Of a stretch of DNA of 64,000 bases, positions 48,977-57,737 are shown in pieces. The notes below the pieces were generated by a model. That model was not told the origin of the DNA and searched no databases. It worked only from the letters and a program-made list of their open reading frames with translations. The DNA comes from an uncultured Thermoguttaceae bacterium. GTDB taxonomy: Bacteria; Planctomycetota; Planctomycetia; Pirellulales; Thermoguttaceae. How positions within the stretch are numbered: position 1 is the first letter of the stretch; each line of letters starts with the position of its first letter. The position numbers were made by a program, and so were the translations under genes. The DNA lies in the NCBI GenBank assembly GCA_937951625.1, contig CALFBP010000039.1:1-64000 (forward strand), written 5' to 3'.

Positions 48977-51307
48977 TCACGGTCCAGCGAGCGTGTAACT
49001 CCAAAGGAACATGGCCAGCACGAACAGGCCCACGGTCCCGGCAGCGACCCACATCACGTACTGGCGGATGGCGCCGGTCTGGATCTCGCGGAGCCGCAGG
49101 CCCGCCTCGTAGGTGACGTTCGCCGTGGCGTTCACGGCCCCATCGACGAACAAGCGGTCGATCCAGTCGTCGAAGCGAGAGAAGAGCCGGACGGCCCCGG
49201 CCAAGGCGTGCGCGAGTCCGTCAATGACCACCCGGTCAATCCCCGCGGCCAGGCGCGCGCCTGCTAGCACCGGCCGAACGAAAAGGAACTGGTACAATTC
49301 GTCGAACCACCATTTATTGCGGAGAAAGTCATGCACCGGCCAGAACATCCGAGAAATCACGTCCGCGTCAAGCAACCGCCACCAATAGATCACGGCGGCC
49401 AACAGGAAGCCGGCCACGGCCACCGAGAAGGCGAGGAGCGTGACCGGGACGTGGATTTCGTGGGCGTGCGACAAATGCTCGGCTGGCAGGGTCAAGGTGG
49501 GCAGGAAAAGCCCTTGCGACGCCCCTTCGGCGGTGCCCAACGGCCGAGCTTGTTCCAATAGCGGTTGCAGCCCAAGCTCCGTGCCCGGCACATTCCAGCC
49601 CGCAATCACCGCGAACACGGCCAGAATGACCAGCGGGACGACCATCACGCGAGGCGACTCGTGGGCATGGGCGTAGACGTGCTCGTCGCGCGGCGATCCC
49701 AGGAATGTCATGAACCAGAGACGGAACATGTAGAAGGCAGTCAAGGCGGCCCCGCCAGCGGCGACGTAGAATAGCCAGGCGTAAGATGGATTCTGCCCTG
49801 CGAAAGAGTAGAGCTGCGCCAGGATGCCGTCCTTGGAATAGTACCCGCTCAGGCCGATGACCAGCGGAATGCCCGCCCCCGCAATCGCCAGGCAACCAAC
49901 GAGCATCGTTCCGGCCGTCCAAGGCATCTTTCGCAACAACCCGCCCATGCGCGGCATCTCGTTCGTTCCCGTGGCATGAATCACGGAACCAGAGCATAGG
50001 AACAACAGGGCCTTGAAAAAGGCATGAGTAAACAGGTGGAACAGCCCGGCCACCCAGCCGCCGACCCCCAGGGCCAGCATCATGTAGCCCAACTGGCTCA
50101 CCGTCGAGTAAGCCAGCACTCGTTTGATGTCGGTGGCCGTCAAGGCGATCGTGGCCGCGATAAAAAGCGTGATGCATCCCACGACGGCGATCACCAACAA
50201 GACCTCGGGCGTGAAGACCGGATAGAACCGTCCGACCAGATACACGCCCGCCGCGACCATCGTGGCGGCATGGATCAAGGCGCTGACGGGCGTGGGGCCT
50301 TCCATGGCGTCGGGCAACCAGACGTGGAGCGGGAACTGGGCGCTTTTGCCCACGCAGCCGCAAAAAATCCCCAAACCGGCCACCACCAGCAGACCGTATC
50401 CCAATCCCTCGGCACGCCACCCGGGAAGTTGCTCCCGAATCGCGTGCTCCGCTTGACGCGCATCCGGCGTCCCCTGGTAAATCGCGGCGATTTCCTCGCG
50501 CGCCGCGAACCGAACCATGCCGTCGGGAACGGTCAGGGCGTGGCCGTGGGCCGCAGGGCCGTGACCGGCTGGCCGGACTTGTTGGAAGATCTCGTCGAAA
50601 GAAAACGTCCCCAGGCCGCTCCACAGGGCCATCAGGCCGACGATCATCCCGAAGTCGCCCACACGGTTGACGATGAACGCCTTGTTCGCCGCGTTCGACG
50701 CACTTTTCCGCTCGATGTAGAAGCCGATCAACAAATACGAACAAATCCCCACCAGTTCCCAAAAGACGAAGACCATCGCCACGTTGCCGGCGATGACCAG
50801 GCCCAACATGCTGAAGCAGAACAGCGACAGATATTGGAAAAACCGATGGAAACGGCCCCGACGCTTGAGCGTCTGACCGTTGGCCAGCGTCACCAGCGGA
50901 TCGGTCACCTCGTGCAGCTCTTCGTGCATGTAGCCCAGGCTGTAGACATGAATGCATAGGGCCACGACGGTGACCATCGCGAACATGGCCACGGTCAAAC
51001 CGTCGATATAGTAGCCGATCGCGATTTTTAACTCGCCGGCGACTGCCAGGGGGTACCATTCGCCGGCAATAGCTGCGACGGGATGCGCCGCATCGTGCCC
51101 GCCACCCAACGGATGAGCAATCAGCCAAGCGATCAAGGCCAGGATCGAGAGCACGGCCGACGCCGCGATCGCGCCGATGGCCACGTAGCCAGCGCCCTTG
51201 CCCGCATGGCCCATGCGAGGACCGAAAAACACGATCGCCGCGAACGATGCCAGCGGCGTCAACCAGGCGAGCCCCAACAGCAGCGGCAAAACTTGTGCAA
51301 GGTCCAT
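48977..51307 (-). CDS. nuoL: NADH-quinone oxidoreductase subunit L
   Basis: The 776-aa protein has VFWELVGICSYLLIGFYIER, KSAQFPLHVWLPDAMEGPTP and ALIHAATMVAAGVYLV, typical of NuoL, the distal proton channel with the long lateral helix. It exceeds the usual 610-700 aa; a hydrophilic insert of about 60 residues lies after residue 215. Its ATG overlaps the nuoK stop by one base (TGATG), giving translational coupling. The longer frame to 51706 overlaps nuoK and is not used. Confidence 0.95.
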   Translation of the reverse strand: MDLAQVLPLLLGLAWLTPLASFAAIVFFGPRMGHAGKGAGYVAIGAIAASAVLSILALIAWLIAHPLGGGHDAAHPVAAIAGEWYPLAVAGELKIAIGYYIDGLTVAMFAMVTVVALCIHVYSLGYMHEELHEVTDPLVTLANGQTLKRRGRFHRFFQYLSLFCFSMLGLVIAGNVAMVFVFWELVGICSYLLIGFYIERKSASNAANKAFIVNRVGDFGMIVGLMALWSGLGTFSFDEIFQQVRPAGHGPAAHGHALTVPDGMVRFAAREEIAAIYQGTPDARQAEHAIREQLPGWRAEGLGYGLLVVAGLGIFCGCVGKSAQFPLHVWLPDAMEGPTPVSALIHAATMVAAGVYLVGRFYPVFTPEVLLVIAVVGCITLFIAATIALTATDIKRVLAYSTVSQLGYMMLALGVGGWVAGLFHLFTHAFFKALLFLCSGSVIHATGTNEMPRMGGLLRKMPWTAGTMLVGCLAIAGAGIPLVIGLSGYYSKDGILAQLYSFAGQNPSYAWLFYVAAGGAALTAFYMFRLWFMTFLGSPRDEHVYAHAHESPRVMVVPLVILAVFAVIAGWNVPGTELGLQPLLEQARPLGTAEGASQGLFLPTLTLPAEHLSHAHEIHVPVTLLAFSVAVAGFLLAAVIYWWRLLDADVISRMFWPVHDFLRNKWWFDELYQFLFVRPVLAGARLAAGIDRVVIDGLAHALAGAVRLFSRFDDWIDRLFVDGAVNATANVTYEAGLRLREIQTGAIRQYVMWVAAGTVGLFVLAMFLWSYTLAGP

Positions 51308-51654
51308 CAGCGTTTCAACTCGTTGGCTTGGTCCACATCCACGGTGGCATGGGCGTTGTAGAAGCTCAGGGCGATGGCCAGGGCCATGGCTGCCTCGGCC
51401 GCGGCCAACACGATCACGAATAACGCCATGAGGTGGCCATCCAACCCGAGCGATGGCGCGCCTCCCGATTGCAGGTACGGACTGCCGAAGGCCACGAAAT
51501 TCAGGTTCGCCCCGTTCAGCACCAACTCGATTCCCATCAAGACGCCGATCGCGTTTCGCTTGGCGGTCATGCAAACCACGCCGCAAACGAACAGGATGGC
51601 GCCGACCACGAGGTAATGCATCAAACTCACGGGTTCTGCAACTGGGTTGATCAT
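51307..51654 (-). CDS. nuoK: NADH-quinone oxidoreductase subunit K
   Basis: The 115-aa protein has three hydrophobic helices and the conserved membrane glutamates in GIELVLNGANLNFVAF and LAAAEAAMALAIAL, which carry protons across the E-channel region. Size and motifs match NuoK. It is tightly coupled to nuoL and follows nuoJ by 108 bp. A Gly/Pro loop of about 10 residues (SGGAPSLGLDG) lies before the last helix. Confidence 0.95.
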   Translation of the reverse strand: MINPVAEPVSLMHYLVVGAILFVCGVVCMTAKRNAIGVLMGIELVLNGANLNFVAFGSPYLQSGGAPSLGLDGHLMALFVIVLAAAEAAMALAIALSFYNAHATVDVDQANELKR

Positions 51655-51762
51655 GATGGCGAAGGTCGTAGGTCAGGAAATTGGCGAAACGTCGGCGTCG
51701 CGCCACGCGTTTTATATGCCACGGAAGAGCCGATCAATGGTCTTGGCGGCGCACCAGGCCTT

Positions 51763-52407
51763 TTAATCTCCCGGATCTAAGTTGTTGGAATCGCCTGACG
51801 TAGCGGCCATCGGCGGGGTCGTCGCACGGCGTCTGGCCCGGGCCAGATAGGCTGCCCCGATCAAAACCACCACCAGATGAACCGACACGATCTCAAAAGG
51901 AAGCAAGTAACCGGCCATTCCTTTGCCCAAGGCGGCGTCTGTCCTTTCGGCATTGAGGCGGTCGGCACGAACCCCGAGCAGGGCCAAGCCGATTGGGGTG
52001 GCGGTCGGTTTCGAAACATGGGAACGGTCCGCGACGATTTGGCCTGAATGCGTCCACTTGCCGGCGGTTGTGGCCGCATACAGCAACACGGCCAAAAGCG
52101 ACGCGCCGATCAGGCCCACCATGGCCCATTGCGCCCGACTTGTCTGAATGTTGGCCAGCGGCCCACGCGCCGTCAGCATGACCCCGAAAATCAACAACAC
52201 CAGCGTGCCGCCGACGTAGATCATCAGTTGCAGCGCGCCGACGAAGTCCGCGCCCGCCAAGAAGAAAAGGCCCGCCACTGCCCCCAAACAGGCCACCAAA
52301 TAAAACGCCATGCGGACGATGTTGTTCGATAAGACCACGGCCACGGCGAACCCGCAGGCGAGGATCGCCAAAAGATAAAACAGCACAGTGTGGAAAACGA
52401 TACCCAT
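51763..52407 (-). CDS. nuoJ: NADH-quinone oxidoreductase subunit J
   Basis: The 214-aa protein has five hydrophobic helices with the NuoJ pattern FLLAGADFVGALQLMIYVGGTLVLLIFGVML (given here as its parts: ADFVGALQLMIYVG then VLLIFGVML). NuoJ lies between NuoA/K and NuoH and its third helix rotates during pumping. It starts 4 bp after the nuoH stop. A hydrophilic stretch of about 35 residues precedes the final helix. Confidence 0.93.
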   Translation of the reverse strand: MGIVFHTVLFYLLAILACGFAVAVVLSNNIVRMAFYLVACLGAVAGLFFLAGADFVGALQLMIYVGGTLVLLIFGVMLTARGPLANIQTSRAQWAMVGLIGASLLAVLLYAATTAGKWTHSGQIVADRSHVSKPTATPIGLALLGVRADRLNAERTDAALGKGMAGYLLPFEIVSVHLVVVLIGAAYLARARRRATTPPMAATSGDSNNLDPGD

Positions 52408-52411
52408 CTTG

Positions 52412-53533
52412 TCAACCGCCTCCTGAGCGGAAGATCAGGCCGACCGGGAACGCATAAAGGTAGATCATCGTGCCCACAAACATCACTGCGGCCAACGGGA
52501 TGCAGTATTTCAAACACATGGTCATGACCTGGTCAATCCGCAGCCGCGGGAGCGTCCAGCGGGCCCACATCATCAGGAGCACGCCCAACGTCGCCTTGAT
52601 GAGGATGTTCACCATCCCCAGAAAATTGCCGAAGTAGGCTAAGAGCGCATGGGGTTCATAGCCTGTGGCCGGGTTCGGCGCCAGCCCGAGCCACACGGTG
52701 ATCGGCAGCGGCCCATTCCATCCGCCCAAGAACAGGATTGCCGCCAACATGCTGACGGCGAACATGGAAGCGTATTCGGCCATGAAGAACACGCTCCAGC
52801 GAAAACCCGAATACTCCGTGAGGAACCCGGCTACGAGTTCGCTTTCGGCTTCCGGCAGGTCGAAGGGGGCGCGGTTCACGCTCGCCACCGCACAGGTGAA
52901 GTAGATGAAGAACGTGATGAACAGGAAAGGGTTGTGGAAAATCAGCCAATTCCACGCCCAGCCCGCCTGCATGTTGCCAATGGCCACCAAGTCCATCGTT
53001 CCCGCGACCATCACGGGGATCACCGCGCAGAGGGCCAGTGGGACTTCGTAACTGACGACTTGAGCGGCTTCGCGCATCGCCCCGAAGAGCGACCATTTCG
53101 AACCCGAGGCATAACCGCCCAGAATCACCCCCAGCACCTCCAGACCCGCCACGGCCAGGACGAAAAACACGGCGATGTCCAATGGCTGGGCGACCCAGCC
53201 GTTGGCGAAGGGCAAGGCCAGGTAGACGCAGAAGGAGGCGCAGAAGCTGACGTAAGGAGCGGTGCGAAACAACAAGGGGTCGGCATTTCTGGGGATGATG
53301 TCCTCTTTGCTGACGAGCTTCAAGCCGTCGGCCACGGCCTGGAGCCAACCGAAGCGTCCACCGACCCGCGTCGGCCCCAAGCGATCCTGAATCCGGCCCG
53401 CCACTTTTCGTTCCGCCCAGGTGAACGCCGCTGCCGCAGTCAGCGCTAAGGTCAGAATCAGCGTCACATGCACCAGCGCGGCCAGCGTCAGGGCCAACCA
53501 ACTTGGCAGCCAAATTGCTAGGAAATCCGCCAC
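52412..53533 (-). CDS. nuoH: NADH-quinone oxidoreductase subunit H
   Basis: The 373-aa protein carries the NuoH signatures AERKVAGRIQDRLGPTRVG and PFDLPEAESELVAGF plus eight or more helices. NuoH forms the quinone-chamber roof and the first half-channel. The start is a GTG, directly after the 140-bp nuoD-nuoH spacer. nuoI, normally next to nuoH, is absent here and lies upstream of nuoA. Confidence 0.95.
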   Translation of the reverse strand: MADFLAIWLPSWLALTLAALVHVTLILTLALTAAAAFTWAERKVAGRIQDRLGPTRVGGRFGWLQAVADGLKLVSKEDIIPRNADPLLFRTAPYVSFCASFCVYLALPFANGWVAQPLDIAVFFVLAVAGLEVLGVILGGYASGSKWSLFGAMREAAQVVSYEVPLALCAVIPVMVAGTMDLVAIGNMQAGWAWNWLIFHNPFLFITFFIYFTCAVASVNRAPFDLPEAESELVAGFLTEYSGFRWSVFFMAEYASMFAVSMLAAILFLGGWNGPLPITVWLGLAPNPATGYEPHALLAYFGNFLGMVNILIKATLGVLLMMWARWTLPRLRIDQVMTMCLKYCIPLAAVMFVGTMIYLYAFPVGLIFRSGGG

Positions 53534-53673
53534 AGTATGTCAATCCTCAATGCGACTCTCGAATGCAAAGCAGCTTGCCACGATGGAAAGCGGATGCTGG
53601 ACGGTCTCGGACCACGCTCCGAGCGAACGTTGCACGCGCTTGGCCAGGACTCGGTTCTCGCTCCAACTCACCT

Positions 53674-54879
53674 TCAACGGTCGATTTCTCCCAAAACAAT
53701 GTCCAGCGACCCGAGGATGGCGGGCACGTCGGCAATCAGGCAGCCACGGCACAGCTCGGAGAGCACCGAGAGGTTGCAAAAACTGCTGCTTCGGGCCCTC
53801 GCCCGCCAAGGAATCGCCGCGCCGTCGCTGACGATCATGAACCCCATCTGGCCTTTAGGGGCCTCGGTCTCCAAATAGACCTCGCCCTTGGGGAGCTTCT
53901 GCATCAACTTGATCGGCTCGCCGATGCCGCCTTTGGCCCGCGAATACTTCTCCATTCCCTGCCGGATCAAGCGCATCGACTCCACGCACTCCAACATCCG
54001 GACATAATAACGGTGCCAACAATCGCCGAGCACGGCCGCCTTGGGCACCGGATGCCCGGGTCGCTCCACAGGATACCGGCCGTTGGTCTGTGCGATCACG
54101 TGGAATTCGTAGCCCTCGTACATCCGCGTGTACCAAGGGTCGCCGTCGCGTCGCAGGTCCCAAGCGACACCGCTTCCGCGAAGTACCGGGCCCGTGCAGC
54201 CATAATCGATCGCCACCTCCGCCGGCAAGACACCGATGCCGGCAGTACGGCGGATGAAAATCGTGTTGTCGGTCAACAGGGCGTGGAGTTCATCGACCAC
54301 AGGCTCGAATTCGTTCAGGAACTTCTCGCATTTTTCCAACCATCCCGAGGGAAAATCGGCCATCGCCCCGCCGATGGTGATGTAGCTATAGGTCAACCGC
54401 GCGCCGCAGACCAGCTCGAACAGGTCGTAGATTTTCTCGCGTTCGCGAAAGGCATACATGAAGGGCGTGAAACTGCCCAGGTCCAGACCATACGTGCCCG
54501 CCGCAACGAGATGGCTGGCGATGCGGTTCAATTCCACGATGATCACGCGGAGGTGCCTGGCTTTCTCCGGCACCTCCAACTTCAGCAGCTTCTCGACGCA
54601 CAACGACCAGCCCAGATTCATGTTCATCCCGGCCAGGTAATCCATGCGGTCGGTGTAGGGGATCCATTGGCGCGGGCTGACGTTCTCGCCGATTTTCTCA
54701 GCACAGCGATGGAGATAGCCGATGTGGGGCGTAGCTTCCAGCACGACCTCTCCATCGGTTCGCAGAACCACCCGAAGCACGCCGTGGGTGCTGGGGTGCT
54801 GAGGTCCCATGTTGATCAGGATTTCGTCGGTGCGTACGTCGCATTCCGCTACTTCGGGATCAACGCCTTCGACCGCCAT
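53674..54879 (-). CDS. nuoD: NADH-quinone oxidoreductase subunit D
   Basis: The 401-aa protein shows NMGPQHPSTHGVLR near the start, TPHIGYLHRCAEK, the conserved MNLGWSLCVEKL block and the C-terminal DIVLGEIDR, all of NuoD (49-kDa type). It forms the quinone site with NuoB. I prefer ATG 54879, which has GGGAGG 8 bp upstream; an in-frame GTG at 54888 overlaps the nuoC stop. NuoC and NuoD are separate here, not fused. Confidence 0.95.
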   Translation of the reverse strand: MAVEGVDPEVAECDVRTDEILINMGPQHPSTHGVLRVVLRTDGEVVLEATPHIGYLHRCAEKIGENVSPRQWIPYTDRMDYLAGMNMNLGWSLCVEKLLKLEVPEKARHLRVIIVELNRIASHLVAAGTYGLDLGSFTPFMYAFREREKIYDLFELVCGARLTYSYITIGGAMADFPSGWLEKCEKFLNEFEPVVDELHALLTDNTIFIRRTAGIGVLPAEVAIDYGCTGPVLRGSGVAWDLRRDGDPWYTRMYEGYEFHVIAQTNGRYPVERPGHPVPKAAVLGDCWHRYYVRMLECVESMRLIRQGMEKYSRAKGGIGEPIKLMQKLPKGEVYLETEAPKGQMGFMIVSDGAAIPWRARARSSSFCNLSVLSELCRGCLIADVPAILGSLDIVLGEIDR

Positions 54880-54884
54880 CCCCT

Positions 54885-55409
54885 TCACCTCCCGCGTATC
54901 CCTTGGTACTCCAATGGCATTACATAATCTTTCCGAAGCGGATGTCCCTCCCAGTCTTCAGGACAAAGAATCCGCTCCAAACGCGGATGGCCGAGAAAAC
55001 GCACGCCCATCAGGTCGTACACCTCGCGCTCGTGCCAGTTGGCCGTGCTCCACACGCTACACACCGAAGGGACCTCGGGAAGCTGGCCCTCCACTCCGTC
55101 TTTCCAGCGCGGTAAGATCGTCTTCAACACCAAGCGATGGCGATGAACCATGCTCTCCAGATGATAGATCAACTCGATCCGCGGCTGACCCTCGATCTTT
55201 CGCTTCGGGTCGGTTTGAAGGTAATCGACGCCCGTGATGCAGTGGAGAAAATCAAATCGCAGTCGCGGTTCATCGCGAAGAAATCGGGCCACCTCGGCAA
55301 CTGCCTCGGGCAGGACCTCGATCCAGGGGTCGATCGCTTCCGCGACCACCCCAACGACCCGCTCCCCAAATCGCTCCGCGACCAATTTCGCGATCTCGCT
55401 GAACTCCAT
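54885..55409 (-). CDS. nuoC: NADH-quinone oxidoreductase subunit C
   Basis: The 174-aa protein ends with the complex I 30-kDa signature: HEREVYDLMGVRFLGHPRL, then ILCPEDWEGHPLRKDY. It belongs to the peripheral arm next to NuoD. The frame runs to 55574 but overlaps nuoA out of frame; ATG 55409 starts directly at the family N-terminus (MEFSEIAKLVAERFG). It is only 38 bp after nuoA, leaving no room for nuoB, which normally lies between. Confidence 0.95.
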   Translation of the reverse strand: MEFSEIAKLVAERFGERVVGVVAEAIDPWIEVLPEAVAEVARFLRDEPRLRFDFLHCITGVDYLQTDPKRKIEGQPRIELIYHLESMVHRHRLVLKTILPRWKDGVEGQLPEVPSVCSVWSTANWHEREVYDLMGVRFLGHPRLERILCPEDWEGHPLRKDYVMPLEYQGIRGR

Positions 55410-55447
55410 ACGATGACTTTCTTGAACGCCGCGCGGCGTCGCCTGCC

Positions 55448-56095
55448 TCAACCCACCGGAGTCCCGGCATCTTCTCGTACCGCGGCCCGGACGACACGAT
55501 CGGAAGACGCTTCCCCTGGAATGCCAACTCTCTCGGGTATGGCACGCACCCAGTTCAAATCTCCGCGGCTCCAAACATACGCGAAACCTACCATCAGCAC
55601 GAGGAAAAACACCGCCATGTCGGCCATGGCGGCCAAGGCCAACTTCCGCGCAGATTCACGGATCCTGGCGGCATCCGCTGCGTTCCAATCGGAACCGCGA
55701 GTCTGGGACGCTGGCACCCCCAGTTGACGCATCTGTTCGGCCACCCAAGCCGACCCTTGACCAGCAGCGGCTGCTTCGCCAACGCCGGAATCCACCGCGG
55801 CAACAACGGGAGACGATCCCAATTTCGCCGCCTTACCAAACACCGTGGCCCATGGAAAAAAGAATGCGACTTCGACATCGAAAATAAGGAAAACCAGCGC
55901 CACCACGTAGAAGCGGAGGTCGAACTGGACGTAGCTCGTGCCCACGGTCCGTTCACCGCACTCGTAGGTCTCGAGCTTCTCCAAGCTGGGCGACTGAGGC
56001 CGCACCAGTCGCCCCAAGAGCAAGGCCACCAGCACAACGCCAAAAGCCGCTGAGGCGAACAAAACCAGATAGGCCACGACGGAGGTCGGACTCAT
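55448..56095 (-). CDS. nuoA: NADH-quinone oxidoreductase subunit A, enlarged
   Basis: The 215-aa protein has the NuoA helices and motifs: YECGERTVG at 44-52, DLRFYVVALVFLIFDVEVAFFFPWA at about 59-83 and a final helix with VWSRGDLNW. NuoA is usually about 120-140 aa. Here about 65 residues (86-152, Ala/Gly/Ser-rich then helical) are inserted before the last helix, and the C-terminus is extended. ATG 56095 is preferred over TTG 56107. It probably lines the quinone channel with NuoJ and NuoH. Confidence 0.93.
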   Translation of the reverse strand: MSPTSVVAYLVLFASAAFGVVLVALLLGRLVRPQSPSLEKLETYECGERTVGTSYVQFDLRFYVVALVFLIFDVEVAFFFPWATVFGKAAKLGSSPVVAAVDSGVGEAAAAGQGSAWVAEQMRQLGVPASQTRGSDWNAADAARIRESARKLALAAMADMAVFFLVLMVGFAYVWSRGDLNWVRAIPERVGIPGEASSDRVVRAAVREDAGTPVG

Positions 56096-56234
56096 GGCGG
56101 GCAGCAATAGTTCCCGGGAATGGTGTCGGAAAGTCCGAATGGCTCGCTCATTCTAAACCGAGCGAAATGTTTTGCAACCCTCTCCGTATTCTCACTCACC
56201 CGCCCAGCTTGCCCACCGCGGAACCTTCCCTTCC

Positions 56235-56693
56235 CTACCAGTCGATCCTCTGGCGGCCACGATAGCCTGCGTCGCATTCATGCCAATAGGCCACCTCGGG
56301 CTCTCCCAGTTGCCAGCAAAGATAAATCATCCGTCCGTTGCGAATTGACGGAAAATCCACAATCCCATCCGTGGCGCTCTTGGCCTCCACCCCCAACTGC
56401 CGCAGTTCGTCTACATATTCCATAATCCGACGACTGTCCGCCTCCAGCTCGCGCTCCATTTGCGCCAACTCTTCCTCATAGGGGTCTTTAGCCCTACGGC
56501 GATTCGTACGTGCGACACTGAGCAAACGTTGACGCCGCTGAGCAACATCACGACCAAGCTGGACGAGATCCGTTACGATCGCCCGCACCAGTGGCAGCGC
56601 CGCATTCGCCTCACGTACGGTAAACGTCCGTACCGCCGCCGAACGATCGTGGGCAGAATGGACCGAGCTAGGAACGCCCTTCTCTTCCCCCAT
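56235..56693 (-). CDS. DUF2203 family protein
   Basis: The 152-aa soluble protein matches DUF2203: REANAALPLVRAIVTDLVQL near the start, a charged helical middle (DPYEEELAQMERELEADSRR), then QLGVEAKSATDGIVDFPS, GRMIYLCWQLGEPEVAYWH and ends in a GRQ motif. Function is unknown. ATG 56693 follows the nuoI stop by 13 bp and lies before nuoA, inside the complex I operon; this placement may be accidental co-transcription or a small accessory role. Confidence 0.85.
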   Translation of the reverse strand: MGEEKGVPSSVHSAHDRSAAVRTFTVREANAALPLVRAIVTDLVQLGRDVAQRRQRLLSVARTNRRRAKDPYEEELAQMERELEADSRRIMEYVDELRQLGVEAKSATDGIVDFPSIRNGRMIYLCWQLGEPEVAYWHECDAGYRGRQRIDW

Positions 56694-56706
56694 TCGGATT
56701 GCCCGA

Positions 56707-57264
56707 CTATTGGTTGGGACCGCCGTGCACTGGAGCAACAACGTGTTTCGACGCAACCACCGCCGCCGGGTTCAACGTCGCCCGACCCCAGGCGATCTCC
56801 GGAGGAATGCGGGAAAAGTCAACAATGCAATAATCGCGACGGTAAGCGCTTAAATCATGAACTCCACCCATGAAAATGCAGTCTACCGGGCACGACTCCG
56901 TGCAAATCCCACAAAACATGCACTTGGTGTAATCGATCACGAAACTCGTGACGCGGAACCCCTTGCGGCCCTCAACGCGTTCTTTCCCGATGTAGATGCA
57001 GTCCACCGGACACTCCCGCGCACAACGGTCGCAGGCAATGCAACTGGTCAAGTCGTAGCGATGGAAACCGCGGTAGCGGGGGGCCGGTGTTAACGGCAAC
57101 TCGGGGTATTCGAAGTGCTCGGTGAACGTCTTGCGTATCGGGTGGTACGTTTTCCCCCAATTACGTATAGTCACCCAAAAGGCATTCGCAACGGTGCCAA
57201 TCGCTTGAAACAAATTGGTAAACCAATCCACTAAACTCGAGGCGCTATTCCCTCTAATGGTCAC
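56707..57264 (-). CDS. nuoI: NADH-quinone oxidoreductase subunit I
   Basis: The 185-aa protein (numbered from GTG 57264) has two ferredoxin motifs, C75-x2-C78-x2-C81-x3-C85-P and C115-x2-C118-x2-C121-x3-C125-P, binding clusters N6a and N6b between NuoG and NuoB. The block RYRGFHRYDLTSCIACDRC fits NuoI. The GTG start has GGAGG 8 bp upstream; an ATG at 57318 would add 18 residues but lacks a ribosome site. It is first in the operon instead of lying between nuoH and nuoJ. Its C-terminal 25 residues are Ala/Val/Pro-rich and beyond the usual end. Confidence 0.93.
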   Translation of the reverse strand: MTIRGNSASSLVDWFTNLFQAIGTVANAFWVTIRNWGKTYHPIRKTFTEHFEYPELPLTPAPRYRGFHRYDLTSCIACDRCARECPVDCIYIGKERVEGRKGFRVTSFVIDYTKCMFCGICTESCPVDCIFMGGVHDLSAYRRDYCIVDFSRIPPEIAWGRATLNPAAVVASKHVVAPVHGGPNQ

Positions 57265-57664
57265 TAAATTTCCCTCCTTTGATTGATAAAAACCAACTGC
57301 CGCCCGAAACTTACTCATAAAATTAATCCAACCCCTCCACAATGGGGAATATCCTAAGCACAGGCGGAGTACCTTGCTCGGTTTTGCGGCCCGACCCTGT
57401 TTAATTTAAACCTAAGCCGTTTATCCCCTAAGACATGGGGTTCGGACAGTCAGGATAGAATTTAACATTCGGTAGTAAGAAACCGTTGACCATTATATTC
57501 ATAGCCTGCCGAATTGGTAAAGCATTCGGGACGGGACCCCATCCAATCGAGCGAATCGGTTATGATGCCCCTGGCTCGAATTCCCCACTTAAAACCCGCA
57601 AACGGTGGTATGCATACTTGACTACCAGCATTTCTGTGCCTATTCTGGAGTAAGGCGGTTCCTG
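57265..57664. other. AT-rich divergent region between nuoI and csrA
   Basis: This region is distinctly more AT-rich than the surrounding coding DNA and contains the promoters of the complex I operon and of csrA, which I cannot place precisely. A palindrome GTTTAATTTAAAC lies at 57399-57411 and a CCCC/GGGG hairpin at about 57426-57441; either could be an operator. No tRNA was recognised despite a TTCGAATTCC-like patch near 57570. Confidence 0.45.
57399..57411. promoter_or_regulatory. Candidate operator palindrome upstream of nuoI
   Basis: GTTTAA and TTAAAC are perfect inverted arms around one base, about 135 bp upstream of nuoI. A site this AT-rich stands out in a GC-rich genome. There is no proof of binding. 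Confidence 0.25.
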
Positions 57665-57690
57665 TGCGCAAATAACCAAATGTTTGCGCA
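57665..57690 (+). promoter_or_regulatory. First leader hairpin before csrA
   Basis: TGCGCAAA (57665-57672) pairs perfectly with TTTGCGCA (57683-57690) over a 10-nt loop. It lies 47 bp before the csrA start, so it may be in the transcript leader or be an operator. Confidence 0.5.
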
Positions 57691-57695
57691 GCGGT

Positions 57696-57715
57696 CCTCC
57701 CATGCGGGAGGTTTT
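57696..57715 (+). terminator. Terminator-like hairpin before csrA
   Basis: CCTCCC (57696-57701) and GGGAGG (57706-57711) form a stem with an ATGC loop, followed by TTTT. The layout is that of a short intrinsic terminator or attenuator placed 22 bp before csrA, in the csrA transcript direction. Only four T residues follow, so it may be leaky. Confidence 0.45.
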
Positions 57716-57737
57716 ACCGGTGTCTAAGGAACGTAGG

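Noticed and set aside
57500-57600. tRNA-like TTCGAATTCC patch near csrA
   Set aside because: The flanking bases do not pair as a T-arm and no acceptor or anticodon stem can be built.
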